The position numbers were made by a program, and so were the translations under genes. Shown piece by piece: positions 1-11,687 of a stretch of 64,000 bases of DNA. This stretch comes from Hephaestia caeni (GTDB lineage Bacteria > Pseudomonadota > Alphaproteobacteria > Sphingomonadales > Sphingomonadaceae): NCBI RefSeq assembly GCF_003550065.1, contig NZ_QXDC01000003.1:496001-560000 (forward strand), read 5' to 3'. The notes beneath the pieces were generated by a model. It saw only the letters and a list, made by a program, of their open reading frames with translations. It did not search any database and was not told the DNA's origin. Positions within the stretch are counted from its first letter, which is position 1, and every line of letters begins with the position of its first letter.

Positions 1-29
1 CCGCCTTTGACGTGCATCTGGTCCGAACG

Positions 30-3027
<2,998 letters not shown>

Positions 3028-3174
3028 ACGGGTTGCCCAGCGCGCGTTAAGCCGCCGGGCGTACAAGCCGGTGCCAAGGATCGCGAGTCGGCGTTGCCGA
3101 TTCCGGGCGGTCCTTGCTCCTGATGCTTGTGCTGCGGCGACGCGGCGCGGGATGGATAGAAAAAGGCAAGAACG

Positions 3175-3321
3175 ATGCGGGCCATCCTGAAGTCCGACTT
3201 CCTGTGGCAGTTCCTCGGCGGCTTCGCGCTCGGCGCGATCGGGCTTGCCGGGCTGCACATCGCCGAATCGTCGGCGGCGCCTACCGAGGCGACGGCGCCC
3301 GCGCCCGCGCCCGCCCACTGA
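3175..3321 (+). CDS. 48-residue single-helix membrane peptide, unknown function
   Basis: A short reading frame starting at ATG 3175 behind a purine-rich stretch (AAAAAGGCAAG) at 3160-3170. The product starts MRAILKSDFLWQFLGGFALG, then a hydrophobic segment of about 20 residues and an Ala-Pro tail (APAPAPAH). The layout is a short charged head, one membrane helix and a low-complexity tail. It lies 89 bases upstream of msrA on the same strand and may be co-transcribed. I do not recognise a family. Support is the ribosome binding site, sensible composition and position; no homologue comparison was possible. Confidence 0.6.
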   Translation: MRAILKSDFLWQFLGGFALGAIGLAGLHIAESSAAPTEATAPAPAPAH

Positions 3322-3410
3322 ACGCGACTCGGGCGGGGATCGCCCGATCGTGCTAGGATGAGGGCTGATCGAGGCCGCGGCGCCATGCCGCGCGCCGCAG
3401 GAGAGCGCTC

Positions 3411-4067
3411 ATGCACCGCCCCTTCATCGTCCTGGCCGGCTTCGGCGGCATCGCGGCAGCCGCGTGCAGCGCTGCCCCTGCCGCCGAGCGAGCGGTTGCG
3501 ATCCCCGCCCCCGTGCTCGACGTGCCGCCGTCGACGCATTCCGAAACCGCGGTGCTGGCGGGCGGCTGTTTCTGGGGCATGGAAGCGGTGTTCGAGCAGG
3601 TGAAGGGCGTCACATCGGTGGTCAGCGGCTATGCCGGGGGCAGCAAGGCGACCGCCCGCTACGGCGACGTCAGCACCGAAAAGACCGGCCATGCCGAAGC
3701 GATCAGGATCACCTACGATCCAGCCCGGGTGAGTTACGGCACGCTGCTGCGCGTCTATTTCTCGGTCGCGCACGACCCCACCCAGCTCAATCGGCAGGGG
3801 CCGGATCGGGGGCCGAGCTATCGTTCGGCGATCTTCCCGCAGACAGCAGCACAGCAGAAGGTGGCCGCCGCATACATCGCGCAACTGACGCGCGCGCACG
3901 CCTTCAAGGCTCGGATCGTAACGCGGCTCGAACGCGGCGGCTTCTACCCGGCCGAAGCGTATCATCAGGACTTCTATCGCCGGAACCCGACCCATCCGTA
4001 TATCGTGCACTGGGACAAGCCCAAGGTCGCCGCCTTCCGCGCCGCTTTCCCCAAGCTGGCGGTATAA
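3411..4067 (+). CDS. msrA: Peptide-methionine (S)-S-oxide reductase MsrA, exported
   Basis: Reduces the S epimer of methionine sulfoxide in oxidised proteins. The catalytic motif GGCFWGMEAVFEQ places the active cysteine at about residue 53, followed by GYAGG, TGHAEAI and YHQDFY, all standard for MsrA. The N-terminus (HRPFIVLAGFGGIAAAACS) is a signal sequence ending in a plausible lipobox with Cys19, so the enzyme probably works in the periplasm or on the outer membrane face. Resolving cysteines near the C-terminus are absent (the chain ends KVAAFRAAFPKLAV), which suggests a one-cysteine type recycled differently. Length of 218 is normal for an MsrA plus signal peptide. No msrB is adjacent. 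Confidence 0.93.
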   Translation: MHRPFIVLAGFGGIAAAACSAAPAAERAVAIPAPVLDVPPSTHSETAVLAGGCFWGMEAVFEQVKGVTSVVSGYAGGSKATARYGDVSTEKTGHAEAIRITYDPARVSYGTLLRVYFSVAHDPTQLNRQGPDRGPSYRSAIFPQTAAQQKVAAAYIAQLTRAHAFKARIVTRLERGGFYPAEAYHQDFYRRNPTHPYIVHWDKPKVAAFRAAFPKLAV

Positions 4068-4125
4068 CGCGGCGATCCCGACCAACCACGTTGCGGCAAG
4101 GCCCGGGAACGCCTAAATTGGCGCG

Positions 4126-4353
4126 ATGAACACTTTCCTCGTCATCCTGCTCGTCGCCGCGATGATCGCGACAGTGGTCGCGCTGGTACGCGGCATCGTC
4201 ACCTTCCTCAAGACGACCGAGGCGGATCTGAACGGCACCCAGCCGAGCGCGTCGAGCCTGAAATCGAACAAGATGATGCAGTTTCGCATCTTCTTCCAGG
4301 CGCTCGCGATCATGATCGTGGTGCTGATCCTGTTTGCCGCCGGACGTACTTGA
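4126..4353 (+). CDS. HIG1-domain two-helix membrane protein
   Basis: 75 residues with two hydrophobic helices (about residues 3-28 and 52-71) joined by a polar loop with SNKMMQFRIFFQALAI. The pattern of two membrane segments around a conserved N-x-x-M-x-x-R-I-x-x-Q motif is that of the HIG1/twin-transmembrane family, whose mitochondrial relatives associate with cytochrome c oxidase. A role near respiratory complexes is therefore possible but only by analogy. The gene sits between msrA and the cobalamin adenosyltransferase on the same strand. Confidence 0.8.
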   Translation: MNTFLVILLVAAMIATVVALVRGIVTFLKTTEADLNGTQPSASSLKSNKMMQFRIFFQALAIMIVVLILFAAGRT

Positions 4354-4371
4354 AGGCTTTGGTATAGATCG

Positions 4372-4448
4372 GTTCCGGCCCGCTCCCTCACCCGGCCACC
4401 CATAGGATAATCGCTTTGGTTGCCCCGTGGGAGAGCGGGCCGGAACCG
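4372..4448. repeat. Long palindromic repeat, GGCCCGCTCCC family, copy 1
   Basis: The left arm GGTTCCGGCCCGCTCCC (4373-4389) and the right arm GGGAGAGCGGGCCGGAACC (4429-4447) pair apart from a two-base bulge, with a loop of about 40 bases. The same core arm occurs again near 18986-19062, so this is a dispersed element. It fills the gap between the HIG1 gene and the adenosyltransferase and could fold into a long hairpin in RNA. Confidence 0.75.
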
Positions 4449-5056
4449 CAACAAAAGGGCATCTCGCGCTGGTCAAGCTCAACAAGATCTACACCCGCAA
4501 GGGCGATGACGGCACGACCGGGCTGGTCGACGGATCACGACTCGCCAAGAGCGATGCGCGGATGACGGCGATCGGCGATGTCGACGAGACCAACAGCGCG
4601 ATCGGCGTGGCGATCGTCGCGATCGGGGAGGCCGACACGATCCATTCCGCCGGCCTTTCCGCCGGGTTGACGCGCATCCAGAGCGACCTGTTCGATCTCG
4701 GCGCCGATCTCGCCACGCCGGGCGAGGATTTCACGCCGTCGGAGATGGTGCTGCGGATCGTGCCGACCCAGGTCGCGCGGCTCGAAGCAGAGATCGATGC
4801 GATGAACGCCAGCCTGACGCCGCTCACCAGCTTCATCCTGCCAGGCGGCACGCCGCCGGCCGCGGCGCTCCATCTGGCGAGAGCGATCGCGCGCCGCGCC
4901 GAACGTGCCGCCGTCACCGCGGCGGCAGCGATGCCGATCAACCCGCACGCGCTCGCCTATCTCAACCGATTGTCGGACTGGCTGTTCGTCGCATCGCGGG
5001 CGATGAACAAAGCCGGCGCCGAGGACGTTCTCTGGCAACCCGGCGCGACGCGCTGA
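4427..5056 (+). CDS. Cob(I)yrinic acid a,c-diamide adenosyltransferase, PduO type
   Basis: Transfers the adenosyl group of ATP to cobalt(I) corrinoid to make adenosylcobalamin. Family marks are KIYTRKGDDGTTGL (ATP loop), RMTAIGDVDETNSAIG, DLFDLGADLATPG and, near the C-terminus, ARAIARRAERA followed by LNRLSDWLFVASR. The family normally begins at VKLNKIYTRKG. The only standard start codon available is GTG 4427, but it lies inside a palindromic repeat. CTG 4469 sits about 9 bases after AAAAGGG and fits the protein better, so true initiation may be there. egtB follows after 26 bases. Confidence 0.9.
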   Translation: MGERAGTATKGHLALVKLNKIYTRKGDDGTTGLVDGSRLAKSDARMTAIGDVDETNSAIGVAIVAIGEADTIHSAGLSAGLTRIQSDLFDLGADLATPGEDFTPSEMVLRIVPTQVARLEAEIDAMNASLTPLTSFILPGGTPPAAALHLARAIARRAERAAVTAAAAMPINPHALAYLNRLSDWLFVASRAMNKAGAEDVLWQPGATR

Positions 5057-5082
5057 CACGAGGTTCACCTGCTCGCGAGACG

Positions 5083-6333
5083 ATGATCGATCGACGCTCC
5101 CCCGCCCCCGCACCGCTCGCAGCGCGGTTCGCGGCGGTTCGCGCGCTCAGCCGCGCACTGGTCGAACCATTGTCGGATGCCGATGCGACCGTGCAATCAA
5201 TGCCCGACGCCTCGCCTGCCAAATGGCACCTCGCTCACACGAGTTGGTTCTTCGAGACGTTCGTGCTGCGCGATTTCGTGCCGGGTTATGCACCGTACGA
5301 CGCGCGGTTCCCATTTCTGTTCAACAGCTATTACGAGGCCGAGGGACAGCGCCACGCGCGCGACCGCCGCGGCATGGTGACGCGGCCGAGCCTTGACGAC
5401 GTGCTCGCCTACCGCGCGCATATCGAAGCCGCCCTGCTCGATGCGCTGCCGGGGCTGGCGCCCGAGGTGCGCGATCTGGTGGCGCTCGGCTGCCATCATG
5501 AGGAGCAACATCAGGAATTGCTGCTGACCGACATCCTCCACCTGCTGAGTTGCAACCCGATCGAGCCTGCGCTGTGGCCGTCGGCGCACGAGGCACCGAT
5601 CGCGATGCCGGGGGTGATCGACTGGATCGAGGGTGCGCAAGGCACGGTCGAGATCGGCCACCGCGGCGACGGGTTCGCGTTCGACTGCGAGAGGCCGCGC
5701 CACGCCGCGCTGCTCCACCCCCACGCGCTCGCCGACCGCACCGTCACCAACGGCGAGTGGATCGCGTTCATCGAGGACGGGGGCTATGCCGAGTCGCGCC
5801 ACTGGCTATCCGACGGCTGGGCGTGGGTGCAGGCCGAACGCATCGCCGCGCCGCTCTACTGGGAACAGGACGACGGCGGCTGGACACGCTTCGGGCTCGA
5901 CGGGCGGCAACCGATCGATCCTGCCGCACCGGTGACGCACATCAGCTTCTACGAAGCCGATGCTTATGCGAGCTGGGCGGGCGCGCGGCTGCCAACCGAG
6001 GCTGAGTGGGAAGCGGCGGCGCAGGCGCACGACCCGGCGGGCGGCAACCAACTCGACGCGGCCGGGCCGGCCGAACCGCGTCCTGGCACCACGCCCGGCT
6101 TTTTCGGTGACGTCTGGGAATGGACCGGTAGCGCGTATCGCCCCTATCCCGGCTTCCGCCCTGCCGAGGGTGCGGTCGGCGAATATAACGGCAAGTTCAT
6201 GAGCGGGCAGTTCGTGCTCAAGGGCGGCTCATGCGCGACGCCGCGCGGGCATGTCCGTGCGAGCTATCGCAATTTCTTTTATCCGCATCAGCGCTGGCAG
6301 TTCACCGGCGTGCGGCTGGCGAAGGATTGTTGA
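5083..6333 (+). CDS. egtB: Ergothioneine biosynthesis sulfoxide synthase EgtB
   Basis: Non-haem iron enzyme that joins trimethylhistidine (hercynine) to a thiol donor (gamma-glutamylcysteine or cysteine) with oxygen to form the sulfoxide precursor of ergothioneine. The N-terminal DinB-like part has WHLAHTSWFFE near residue 47 and HHEEQHQELLLTD near residue 139, which contains the HxxxHxE iron ligands. The C-terminal half is a formylglycine-generating-enzyme-like fold ending in FVLKGGSCATP and RNFFYPHQRWQFTGVRLAKD. 416 residues is normal. It precedes egtD, the enzyme that makes its substrate. Confidence 0.93.
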   Translation: MIDRRSPAPAPLAARFAAVRALSRALVEPLSDADATVQSMPDASPAKWHLAHTSWFFETFVLRDFVPGYAPYDARFPFLFNSYYEAEGQRHARDRRGMVTRPSLDDVLAYRAHIEAALLDALPGLAPEVRDLVALGCHHEEQHQELLLTDILHLLSCNPIEPALWPSAHEAPIAMPGVIDWIEGAQGTVEIGHRGDGFAFDCERPRHAALLHPHALADRTVTNGEWIAFIEDGGYAESRHWLSDGWAWVQAERIAAPLYWEQDDGGWTRFGLDGRQPIDPAAPVTHISFYEADAYASWAGARLPTEAEWEAAAQAHDPAGGNQLDAAGPAEPRPGTTPGFFGDVWEWTGSAYRPYPGFRPAEGAVGEYNGKFMSGQFVLKGGSCATPRGHVRASYRNFFYPHQRWQFTGVRLAKDC

Positions 6334-6449
6334 TGCATTCCTATCCTGTTGGAACACAGCACCGGGCTTCCGAAGACAAATAGCTGCTGGAGAAACGCGC
6401 CATCGACGACAGCGATACCATCACCGCCGATCCGGCTTTCCGCGCCGAC

Positions 6450-7364
6450 GTGCTCGACGGTCTCACCGCGCCGCAGCGCGCGGTGCCGGCGCGCTGGCTG
6501 TACGATCGGCGCGGATCGGAGCTGTTCGAGGCGATCACCGACCTGCCCGAATATTATCCGACACGCACCGAAACGCGCATCCTGACCGAAAGCGGCGCGG
6601 ATATTGCCGCCAAGGTGGGGCGCGGCCGTGCGGTGGTCGAGTTCGGATCGGGATCGTCGGCCAAGACGCCGCTGCTGCTGCGCGCGATTACGCCCGCCGC
6701 TTATGTGCCGATCGATATCTCAGGCGATTTCCTGCGCGATGCGGCAGCCGCGCTGGCGCAGGATTTCCCCGACCTGCCGGTGATCCCGGTCGAGGCCGAT
6801 TTCATGGAGCCGATTGCGCTGCCGGAGGCGATCCGCGGCCTGCCCAAGCTCGGCTTCTTCCCCGGTTCGACGATCGGCAATCTGGTGCCGCGCACCTCGG
6901 TCGATCTGCTGCGCGCGATGCGCGAATCGCTCGGCGACGACGCCTTGCTGCTGATCGGGATGGACCGGGTGAAAAGCGAGGACGTGCTGGTGCCCGCCTA
7001 TGACGACGCCGCCGGGATCACCGCGGCGTTCAACCTCAATTTGCTCGATCGGATCAACCGCGAGCTGGGCGGCACCATCCCCGTCGATGCGTTTCGCCAC
7101 CGCGCGATCTGGAACGAGACGCTGACCCGGATCGAGATGCACCTCGAGGCGACGCGCGACGTGGATTTCGCGATCGACGGCCACGCCTTCCAGATGGCGG
7201 CGGGCGAAACGATCCACACGGAGAACAGCCACAAATACGGGCCCCGCGACGCGCGGATGCTGCTGCTCGCCGGCGAATGGACCCCGGTGGCGGAATGGAC
7301 CGACCCCGACGATCGCTTCGCGCTGCTGCTCGCCGAGGCGCGCCCACGGCGGAAGGCGCCGTAG
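6450..7364 (+). CDS. egtD: L-histidine N-alpha-methyltransferase EgtD (start unusual)
   Basis: SAM-dependent enzyme that trimethylates histidine to hercynine, the first step of ergothioneine synthesis. Marks: YDRRGSELFEAITDLPEYYPTRTE, VEFGSGSSAKT (SAM site), FFPGSTIGN and NSHKYGP near the end. GTG 6450 is the first standard start codon, but the family normally has some 15-20 residues before the DVLDGLTAPQRA stretch. Such residues are encoded upstream in frame (DDSDTITADPAFRAD) back to a stop at 6381. A GGAGA motif at 6389-6393 is correctly spaced for an ATC codon at 6402, so initiation may be non-canonical. Transcription is probably shared with egtB. Confidence 0.92.
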   Translation: MLDGLTAPQRAVPARWLYDRRGSELFEAITDLPEYYPTRTETRILTESGADIAAKVGRGRAVVEFGSGSSAKTPLLLRAITPAAYVPIDISGDFLRDAAAALAQDFPDLPVIPVEADFMEPIALPEAIRGLPKLGFFPGSTIGNLVPRTSVDLLRAMRESLGDDALLLIGMDRVKSEDVLVPAYDDAAGITAAFNLNLLDRINRELGGTIPVDAFRHRAIWNETLTRIEMHLEATRDVDFAIDGHAFQMAAGETIHTENSHKYGPRDARMLLLAGEWTPVAEWTDPDDRFALLLAEARPRRKAP

Positions 7365-7381
7365 AGGGCGACAGTCGGCCC

Positions 7382-8494
7382 CTATCGTCGCATCACCTGT
7401 GTGCGCCATGTCGTGAGGAGGTTCGGGTTGCCGCGGCATTCGCCCATTTCCGCCTGCTGGGCGAGGCGGAACATGCTGCCGTCCCAGACGAAATCCTGCT
7501 CGACGCCGCAATCGCCCAGCCCGCGCCCCTTGGCGTAGCTGGAGAGCACGCCATCGGTGACGCCGGCGTTGACGACCTGCGGAATTTCCGCGGGCGCGCC
7601 CGATTCGGTGAAGCCGGAGGGGGCGTCGATGCGCGCGGGGTCGGCCTTGCCGTCCTTGAGCACGAACAGCGCCGAACTGAGATTATAGGCGCCCCGGCCA
7701 CACGGCACGAGCACCAGCGTCGCGCCGTCGCCCAGCGAGTACGTCTCGGGCGCGATGCCGGTGACGAGCGTATCGTCGCAGCCCGCGCGCTGCTTCAGTT
7801 CGGCCGCCATCGTCGCGCCGACCTGCGCGGTGCCGGTGGCGGCGGGCGGGGCGACGATCACCGGCAGCGCCGGCGCGGCGGGCACCGCGCTCGCGGGCCG
7901 GTTGCCCTTGGCGACGATCGCGGTCGCGGTGCCCGCACGACGTTGTTCGGCATCGATGTAGCGCAGGCTCGCCGAAGCGCCCGCGAGCGAGATCGTCGCC
8001 AGCACCGCGCCGCCAGGATCGCGCACCGTGAGCCGCTGCCCGTTGGCGAGCGCATAAGCGATCGCGGCGGCGGCGTTGCCCGTCACCGTGGTGCGCCCGT
8101 CTTTCACGGCGGGAAACGCACCGCCCACCGGCACGCCATCGACCGCGACCGCCGCCGGGGTCACGCCTTCCTCGTTGGGCAGCAGCGCGACCGCGATCGC
8201 ACCGTCGGGCCCCGCCGCGCGGGTTAGCGCGAGGTTGACCGCGTAGAAGTCTCCATCTTCGGGCGAGAGCGAGGCCATCGAGCATTCGCCGCCATTGTCG
8301 CATGCCACCGTCCAGTCGGCGAACGTGCGCGCGCCGGCGGGGTGCGGTGTCGCATGACTGTCGGGTGCGTCGGCGGAAACCGACGACGCCGGCGCAGTTT
8401 CCGTATCGGGCGCCGGCGCTGCGTCGTTACCCGGCGCGCGCGGAGCGCAGGCGGCGAGAACGGACAACAGGGCGAACGCGGCGATCGGTCTCAT
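7382..8494 (-). CDS. DUF1176 lipoprotein
   Basis: 370 residues. The N-terminus RPIAAFALLSVLAAC is a signal peptide ending in a lipobox with Cys16, followed by a Pro/Ala-rich linker. The body begins at FADWTVACDNGGECSMASL, the opening of the DUF1176 family, and ends with DCGVEQDFVWDGSMFRLAQQAEMGECRG, also typical. It is likely an envelope lipoprotein. The family has no established function. It converges with egtD, the stop codons being 17 bases apart. Confidence 0.85.
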   Translation of the reverse strand: MRPIAAFALLSVLAACAPRAPGNDAAPAPDTETAPASSVSADAPDSHATPHPAGARTFADWTVACDNGGECSMASLSPEDGDFYAVNLALTRAAGPDGAIAVALLPNEEGVTPAAVAVDGVPVGGAFPAVKDGRTTVTGNAAAAIAYALANGQRLTVRDPGGAVLATISLAGASASLRYIDAEQRRAGTATAIVAKGNRPASAVPAAPALPVIVAPPAATGTAQVGATMAAELKQRAGCDDTLVTGIAPETYSLGDGATLVLVPCGRGAYNLSSALFVLKDGKADPARIDAPSGFTESGAPAEIPQVVNAGVTDGVLSSYAKGRGLGDCGVEQDFVWDGSMFRLAQQAEMGECRGNPNLLTTWRTQVMRR

Positions 8495-8630
8495 CGCACC
8501 ATCTTAGGAGGCTGCGGGCGATGGAAAAAGAGGCCAGGTCCCGTTTCCGGCACCGGCCCGCTTCCACGTAAGCACAATAAACTCTAGAGCGCGTGCGACA
8601 CGGAACATTCTTATCGAAGGAGCAGGCGAG

Positions 8631-9500
8631 ATGCAGGCAGTCGGCGTGATCGGGGCGGGGCAGATGGGCGCTGGCATCGCGCAGGTATCCGCGCAGGCGG
8701 GGTATCGCGTGCTCCTCACCGATGTCTCCAGGGAACGCGCCGAGGCGGGCAAGGCGGGGATCGCGAAGCAACTCGGACGGCTGGTCGAGAAGGAAAAGAT
8801 CGACGCGCAGACGCGTGACGCCACACTTGCCCGAATCGAGCCGATCGACGGCGTTGCCGGCATGTCGACCTGCGGGCTGGTGATCGAAGCCGCGACCGAG
8901 CGCGAGGAGATCAAGCGATCGATCTTCGAGGCCGTCGGCAAGGTGCTGGGCCATCAGGCGGTGCTGGCGTCGAACACCTCGTCGATCCCGATCACACGGC
9001 TGGCGCAGGCGGCGCCCGATCCCAAGCGTTTCATCGGCGTGCATTTCTTCAACCCCGTGCCGGTGATGGGGCTGATCGAGGTGATCCGCGGACTCGCTAC
9101 CGCGGACGAGACCGTGAAGATCATCGAGACCTATGCCGCCGCGCTGGGCAAGCGCGTGGTCCATGCCAACGATGCGCCGGGCTTCATCGTCAACCGCGTG
9201 CTGATGCCGATGCTCAACGAGGCGTGCTTCGCGCTCGGCGAGGGCGTGGCGACGATTGCCGATATCGACGCGGCGTGCCAATTGGGGCTCAACCACCCGA
9301 TGGGGCCGTTCACGCTCGCCGATTTCATCGGGCTCGATACGTGTCTGGAGATCACCAAGGTGCTGTTCCACGGCACCGGCGATCCCAAGTTCCGCCCCGC
9401 GCCGCTGCTCGTCAAATATGTCGACGCGGGCTGGTACGGCCGCAAGACCGGGCGGGGCTTCTACGATTATTCGGGCGACGCGCCGGTTCCGACGCGCTGA
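8631..9500 (+). CDS. 3-hydroxybutyryl-CoA dehydrogenase
   Basis: NAD(P)-dependent oxidation of 3-hydroxyacyl-CoA to 3-oxoacyl-CoA, in fatty acid or butanoate metabolism and possibly linked to polyhydroxybutyrate turnover. The Rossmann motif [17 protein letters not shown] is at residues 7-23. [24 protein letters not shown] (catalytic His region) and [18 protein letters not shown] follow in the usual order. 289 residues match the single-domain bacterial Hbd/PaaH type. GAAGGAG lies just upstream of ATG 8631. Its last 34 bases overlap the convergent TMEM175 gene. Confidence 0.92.
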   Translation: MQAVGVIGAGQMGAGIAQVSAQAGYRVLLTDVSRERAEAGKAGIAKQLGRLVEKEKIDAQTRDATLARIEPIDGVAGMSTCGLVIEAATEREEIKRSIFEAVGKVLGHQAVLASNTSSIPITRLAQAAPDPKRFIGVHFFNPVPVMGLIEVIRGLATADETVKIIETYAAALGKRVVHANDAPGFIVNRVLMPMLNEACFALGEGVATIADIDAACQLGLNHPMGPFTLADFIGLDTCLEITKVLFHGTGDPKFRPAPLLVKYVDAGWYGRKTGRGFYDYSGDAPVPTR

Positions 9501-10132
9501 GCCGCGGCGGCGCGCGCGGCACGTCGATCGAGCAGCTTCCGCCAGAGCGGGATGGTGACCAGCGCCGCTTCGGCAAGCGCCGGAATCGGCGAGACGATCG
9601 CGACCAGCACCGCCGTCGCTGCGCCGAGCACGACGGCAAGCCCGCGCCGGCGGATCGTCTCGGCGCGGCCCGGCGACAGCACCGGGCTGACGACCGGCGG
9701 GGCGAGCACCACGCGCTGCAGGTTCATGTTGAGGAATCCGGTGACGAGCAGCCAGCCGCAATAGACCGCCACCGGCACGCGCGCGTTCGGATTGGCGCTG
9801 ACGAACGCGGTGAAGAAGGGCATCGCCGCGATCGCGCACAGTATCAGCAGGTTGGGGAAGACCAGCCGGTCGCTCCAGCGTACTGCGCAGGCGAAGGCGC
9901 GGTGATGCCCCGCCCAGAAGGCGCCGATCACGAAGAAGCTGATCAGGAAGCCGACGAAATTGGGGATGAGATAGGCGAGCGCCTGGACATAATCGAGCGC
10001 GCCGGCACCGCGCTCAAGCTCGGGCACGTGAATTTCGATGATGAGCAGCGTGATTGCGATCGCGAATACCGCGTCCGAAAAGAAGATCAGCCGTTCGATC
10101 GTATGTTCGGGTTCGGGTTGTTCGGCGCTCAT
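9467..10132 (-). CDS. TMEM175/DUF1211-type potassium channel protein
   Basis: 221 residues, mostly hydrophobic, with about six membrane segments. The opening [20 protein letters not shown] carries the FSD selectivity-filter motif in the first helix that defines the bacterial TMEM175 family, known as potassium-permeable channels. It lies 13 bases downstream of the nucleoside transporter on the same strand, so the two are probably co-transcribed. Its C-terminal coding end runs 34 bases into the end of the opposing dehydrogenase gene. Confidence 0.88.
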   Translation of the reverse strand: MSAEQPEPEHTIERLIFFSDAVFAIAITLLIIEIHVPELERGAGALDYVQALAYLIPNFVGFLISFFVIGAFWAGHHRAFACAVRWSDRLVFPNLLILCAIAAMPFFTAFVSANPNARVPVAVYCGWLLVTGFLNMNLQRVVLAPPVVSPVLSPGRAETIRRRGLAVVLGAATAVLVAIVSPIPALAEAALVTIPLWRKLLDRRAARAAAAQRVGTGASPE

Positions 10133-10145
10133 CGCGTTCCCTTTC

Positions 10146-11408
10146 CTACTGGATCAACAACCCCGCCAGCGCCGCCGACATCAGGTTGGCGAGGCTCCCC
10201 GCGATCAGCGCGCGGATACCGAGCTTCGCGATCATCGGGCGTTGGTTGGGCGCCAGTCCCCCCGTCACCGCCATCTGGATCGCGATCGACGAGAAGTTGG
10301 CGAAACCGCAAAGCGCAAAGGTGACGATCGCGACGGTGCGCGGGCTGAGCGTATCCTGCACCTTGCCGAGATCGATGTACGCGACGAATTCGTTGAGCAC
10401 GATCTTCTCGCCGAAGAAGCCGCCCGCCGCGCCCGCCTCGTGCCAGGGGATGTTGAGCAGGAACATCACCGGCTTGAAGACCATGCCGAGCAGCCCCTGA
10501 AACGTCAGTCCCGGAAGCCCCACCAGATTGCCGACCCCGGTGAGGAGCCCGTTGGCAAGTGCCACCAGCGCGACGAAGGCCAGCACCATCGCCCCCACCG
10601 CAACCGCGAGCTTGACCCCTGTCTGCGCGCCTTGCGCGGCGGCCATGATGATGTTGGCGGGCTTTTCCTCATCGTGCGTGGCATCGGCGAGCGCGATTTT
10701 TTCATCCTCTGGATGGTCGCCCAGCGGCAGTTCGCCGTCGCTATCGGCGGGTGTGTCGGGCATGATGATCTTGGCCATCAGGATGCCGCCGGGCGCCGCC
10801 ATGAACGAGGCGGCGAGCAGATAATCGATGCGGATGCCCATCGAGGCATAGGCCGCGAGGATCGTGCCAGCGACCCCCGCCATCCCGCTGGTCATCACCG
10901 TGAACAATTGCGCCGGAGTGAGGCTGGCGAGATAGGGCCGGATGACGAGCGGTGATTCGCTTTGCCCGACGAAGATGTTCGCCGCCGCGCACAGCGATTC
11001 GACCTTCGAGACACCGATCACTTTTTCGATCGCCCCGCCGATCCAGCGCACGACGAGTTGCATGATGCCGAGATAATAGAGAATCGACACCAGGCTGGCG
11101 AAGAAGATGATCACGGGCAGCGCCGCGATCGCGAAGCTGTTGCCACCGATCTCGGGCGATGCGAGCGGGCCGAAGATGAAATCCACCCCCGCCTTGGCGT
11201 AGCCGAGCAGGTTGGAGACCCCGCCCGACAGGAAAGCGAGCACCGATTTGCCCCAGGGCACGTAGAGCACCAGCACCGCGATTCCCGCCTGGAGCGCGAA
11301 GGCGGCGCCGACGACACGCAGGCGGATCGCACGGCGGTTGGTCGACAGCGCGAACGCGAGGCCGAGGATCACCAGGATGCCTGCGATGCCGATCAGGATT
11401 CGTGTCAT
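10146..11408 (-). CDS. Concentrative nucleoside transporter (CNT/NupC family)
   Basis: 420-residue inner-membrane symporter for nucleosides. Visible family features are a Gly-rich loop region (FIFGPLASPEIGGNSFAIAA), FVGQSESPLVIRPYL, the MTSGMAGVAGTILAAYASMG block and FAALANFS-like end (CGFANFSSIAIQ). ATG 11408 begins MTRILIGIAGILVILG, the expected first helix; the longer upstream frame runs into a dispersed repeat and is not credible as protein. Ions and exact nucleoside range cannot be told from sequence. Confidence 0.92.
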   Translation of the reverse strand: MTRILIGIAGILVILGLAFALSTNRRAIRLRVVGAAFALQAGIAVLVLYVPWGKSVLAFLSGGVSNLLGYAKAGVDFIFGPLASPEIGGNSFAIAALPVIIFFASLVSILYYLGIMQLVVRWIGGAIEKVIGVSKVESLCAAANIFVGQSESPLVIRPYLASLTPAQLFTVMTSGMAGVAGTILAAYASMGIRIDYLLAASFMAAPGGILMAKIIMPDTPADSDGELPLGDHPEDEKIALADATHDEEKPANIIMAAAQGAQTGVKLAVAVGAMVLAFVALVALANGLLTGVGNLVGLPGLTFQGLLGMVFKPVMFLLNIPWHEAGAAGGFFGEKIVLNEFVAYIDLGKVQDTLSPRTVAIVTFALCGFANFSSIAIQMAVTGGLAPNQRPMIAKLGIRALIAGSLANLMSAALAGLLIQ

Positions 11409-11560
11409 GGAAGGTGCTTGCCCGCGCTTGATAATCGACCGACACGCGGCCCCCCGGCTGCGCGGGCGACGACCATACACGGCGCACGCGCCTCCGCCAG
11501 CCCCGACGTTGATCTGCGCCGATTTCGCGTTACAGCTTGGAGCGAACGACCAAAACCGCT

Positions 11561-11648
11561 CGTGCTGAGCTTGTCGAAGCACCGTTCTTTTCTCCTTGCG
11601 TGCGGGCACGAGGGAAGAACGGCCCTTCGACAAGCTCAGGGCGAACGG
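11561..11648. repeat. Dispersed inverted repeat, TTCGACAAGCTCAG family, copy 1
   Basis: Left arm CTGAGCTTGTCGAAG (11565-11579) pairs perfectly with CTTCGACAAGCTCAG (11625-11639). Beyond two mismatches the arms continue with CCGTTCTT and AAGAACGG, so about 23 of 25 positions pair around a loop of about 24 bases. The right arm with its flanks recurs almost identically at 43130-43163. It lies between divergent transporter genes. No protein is needed to explain this interval. Confidence 0.85.
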
Positions 11649-11687
11649 ACGGGGACGTATCGCCTTTTCCACTTTTCGGCCGACCGC

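Noticed and set aside
3028..3174. Possible riboswitch before msrA
   Set aside because: No recognisable aptamer core or conserved box could be made out in this short GC-rich gap.
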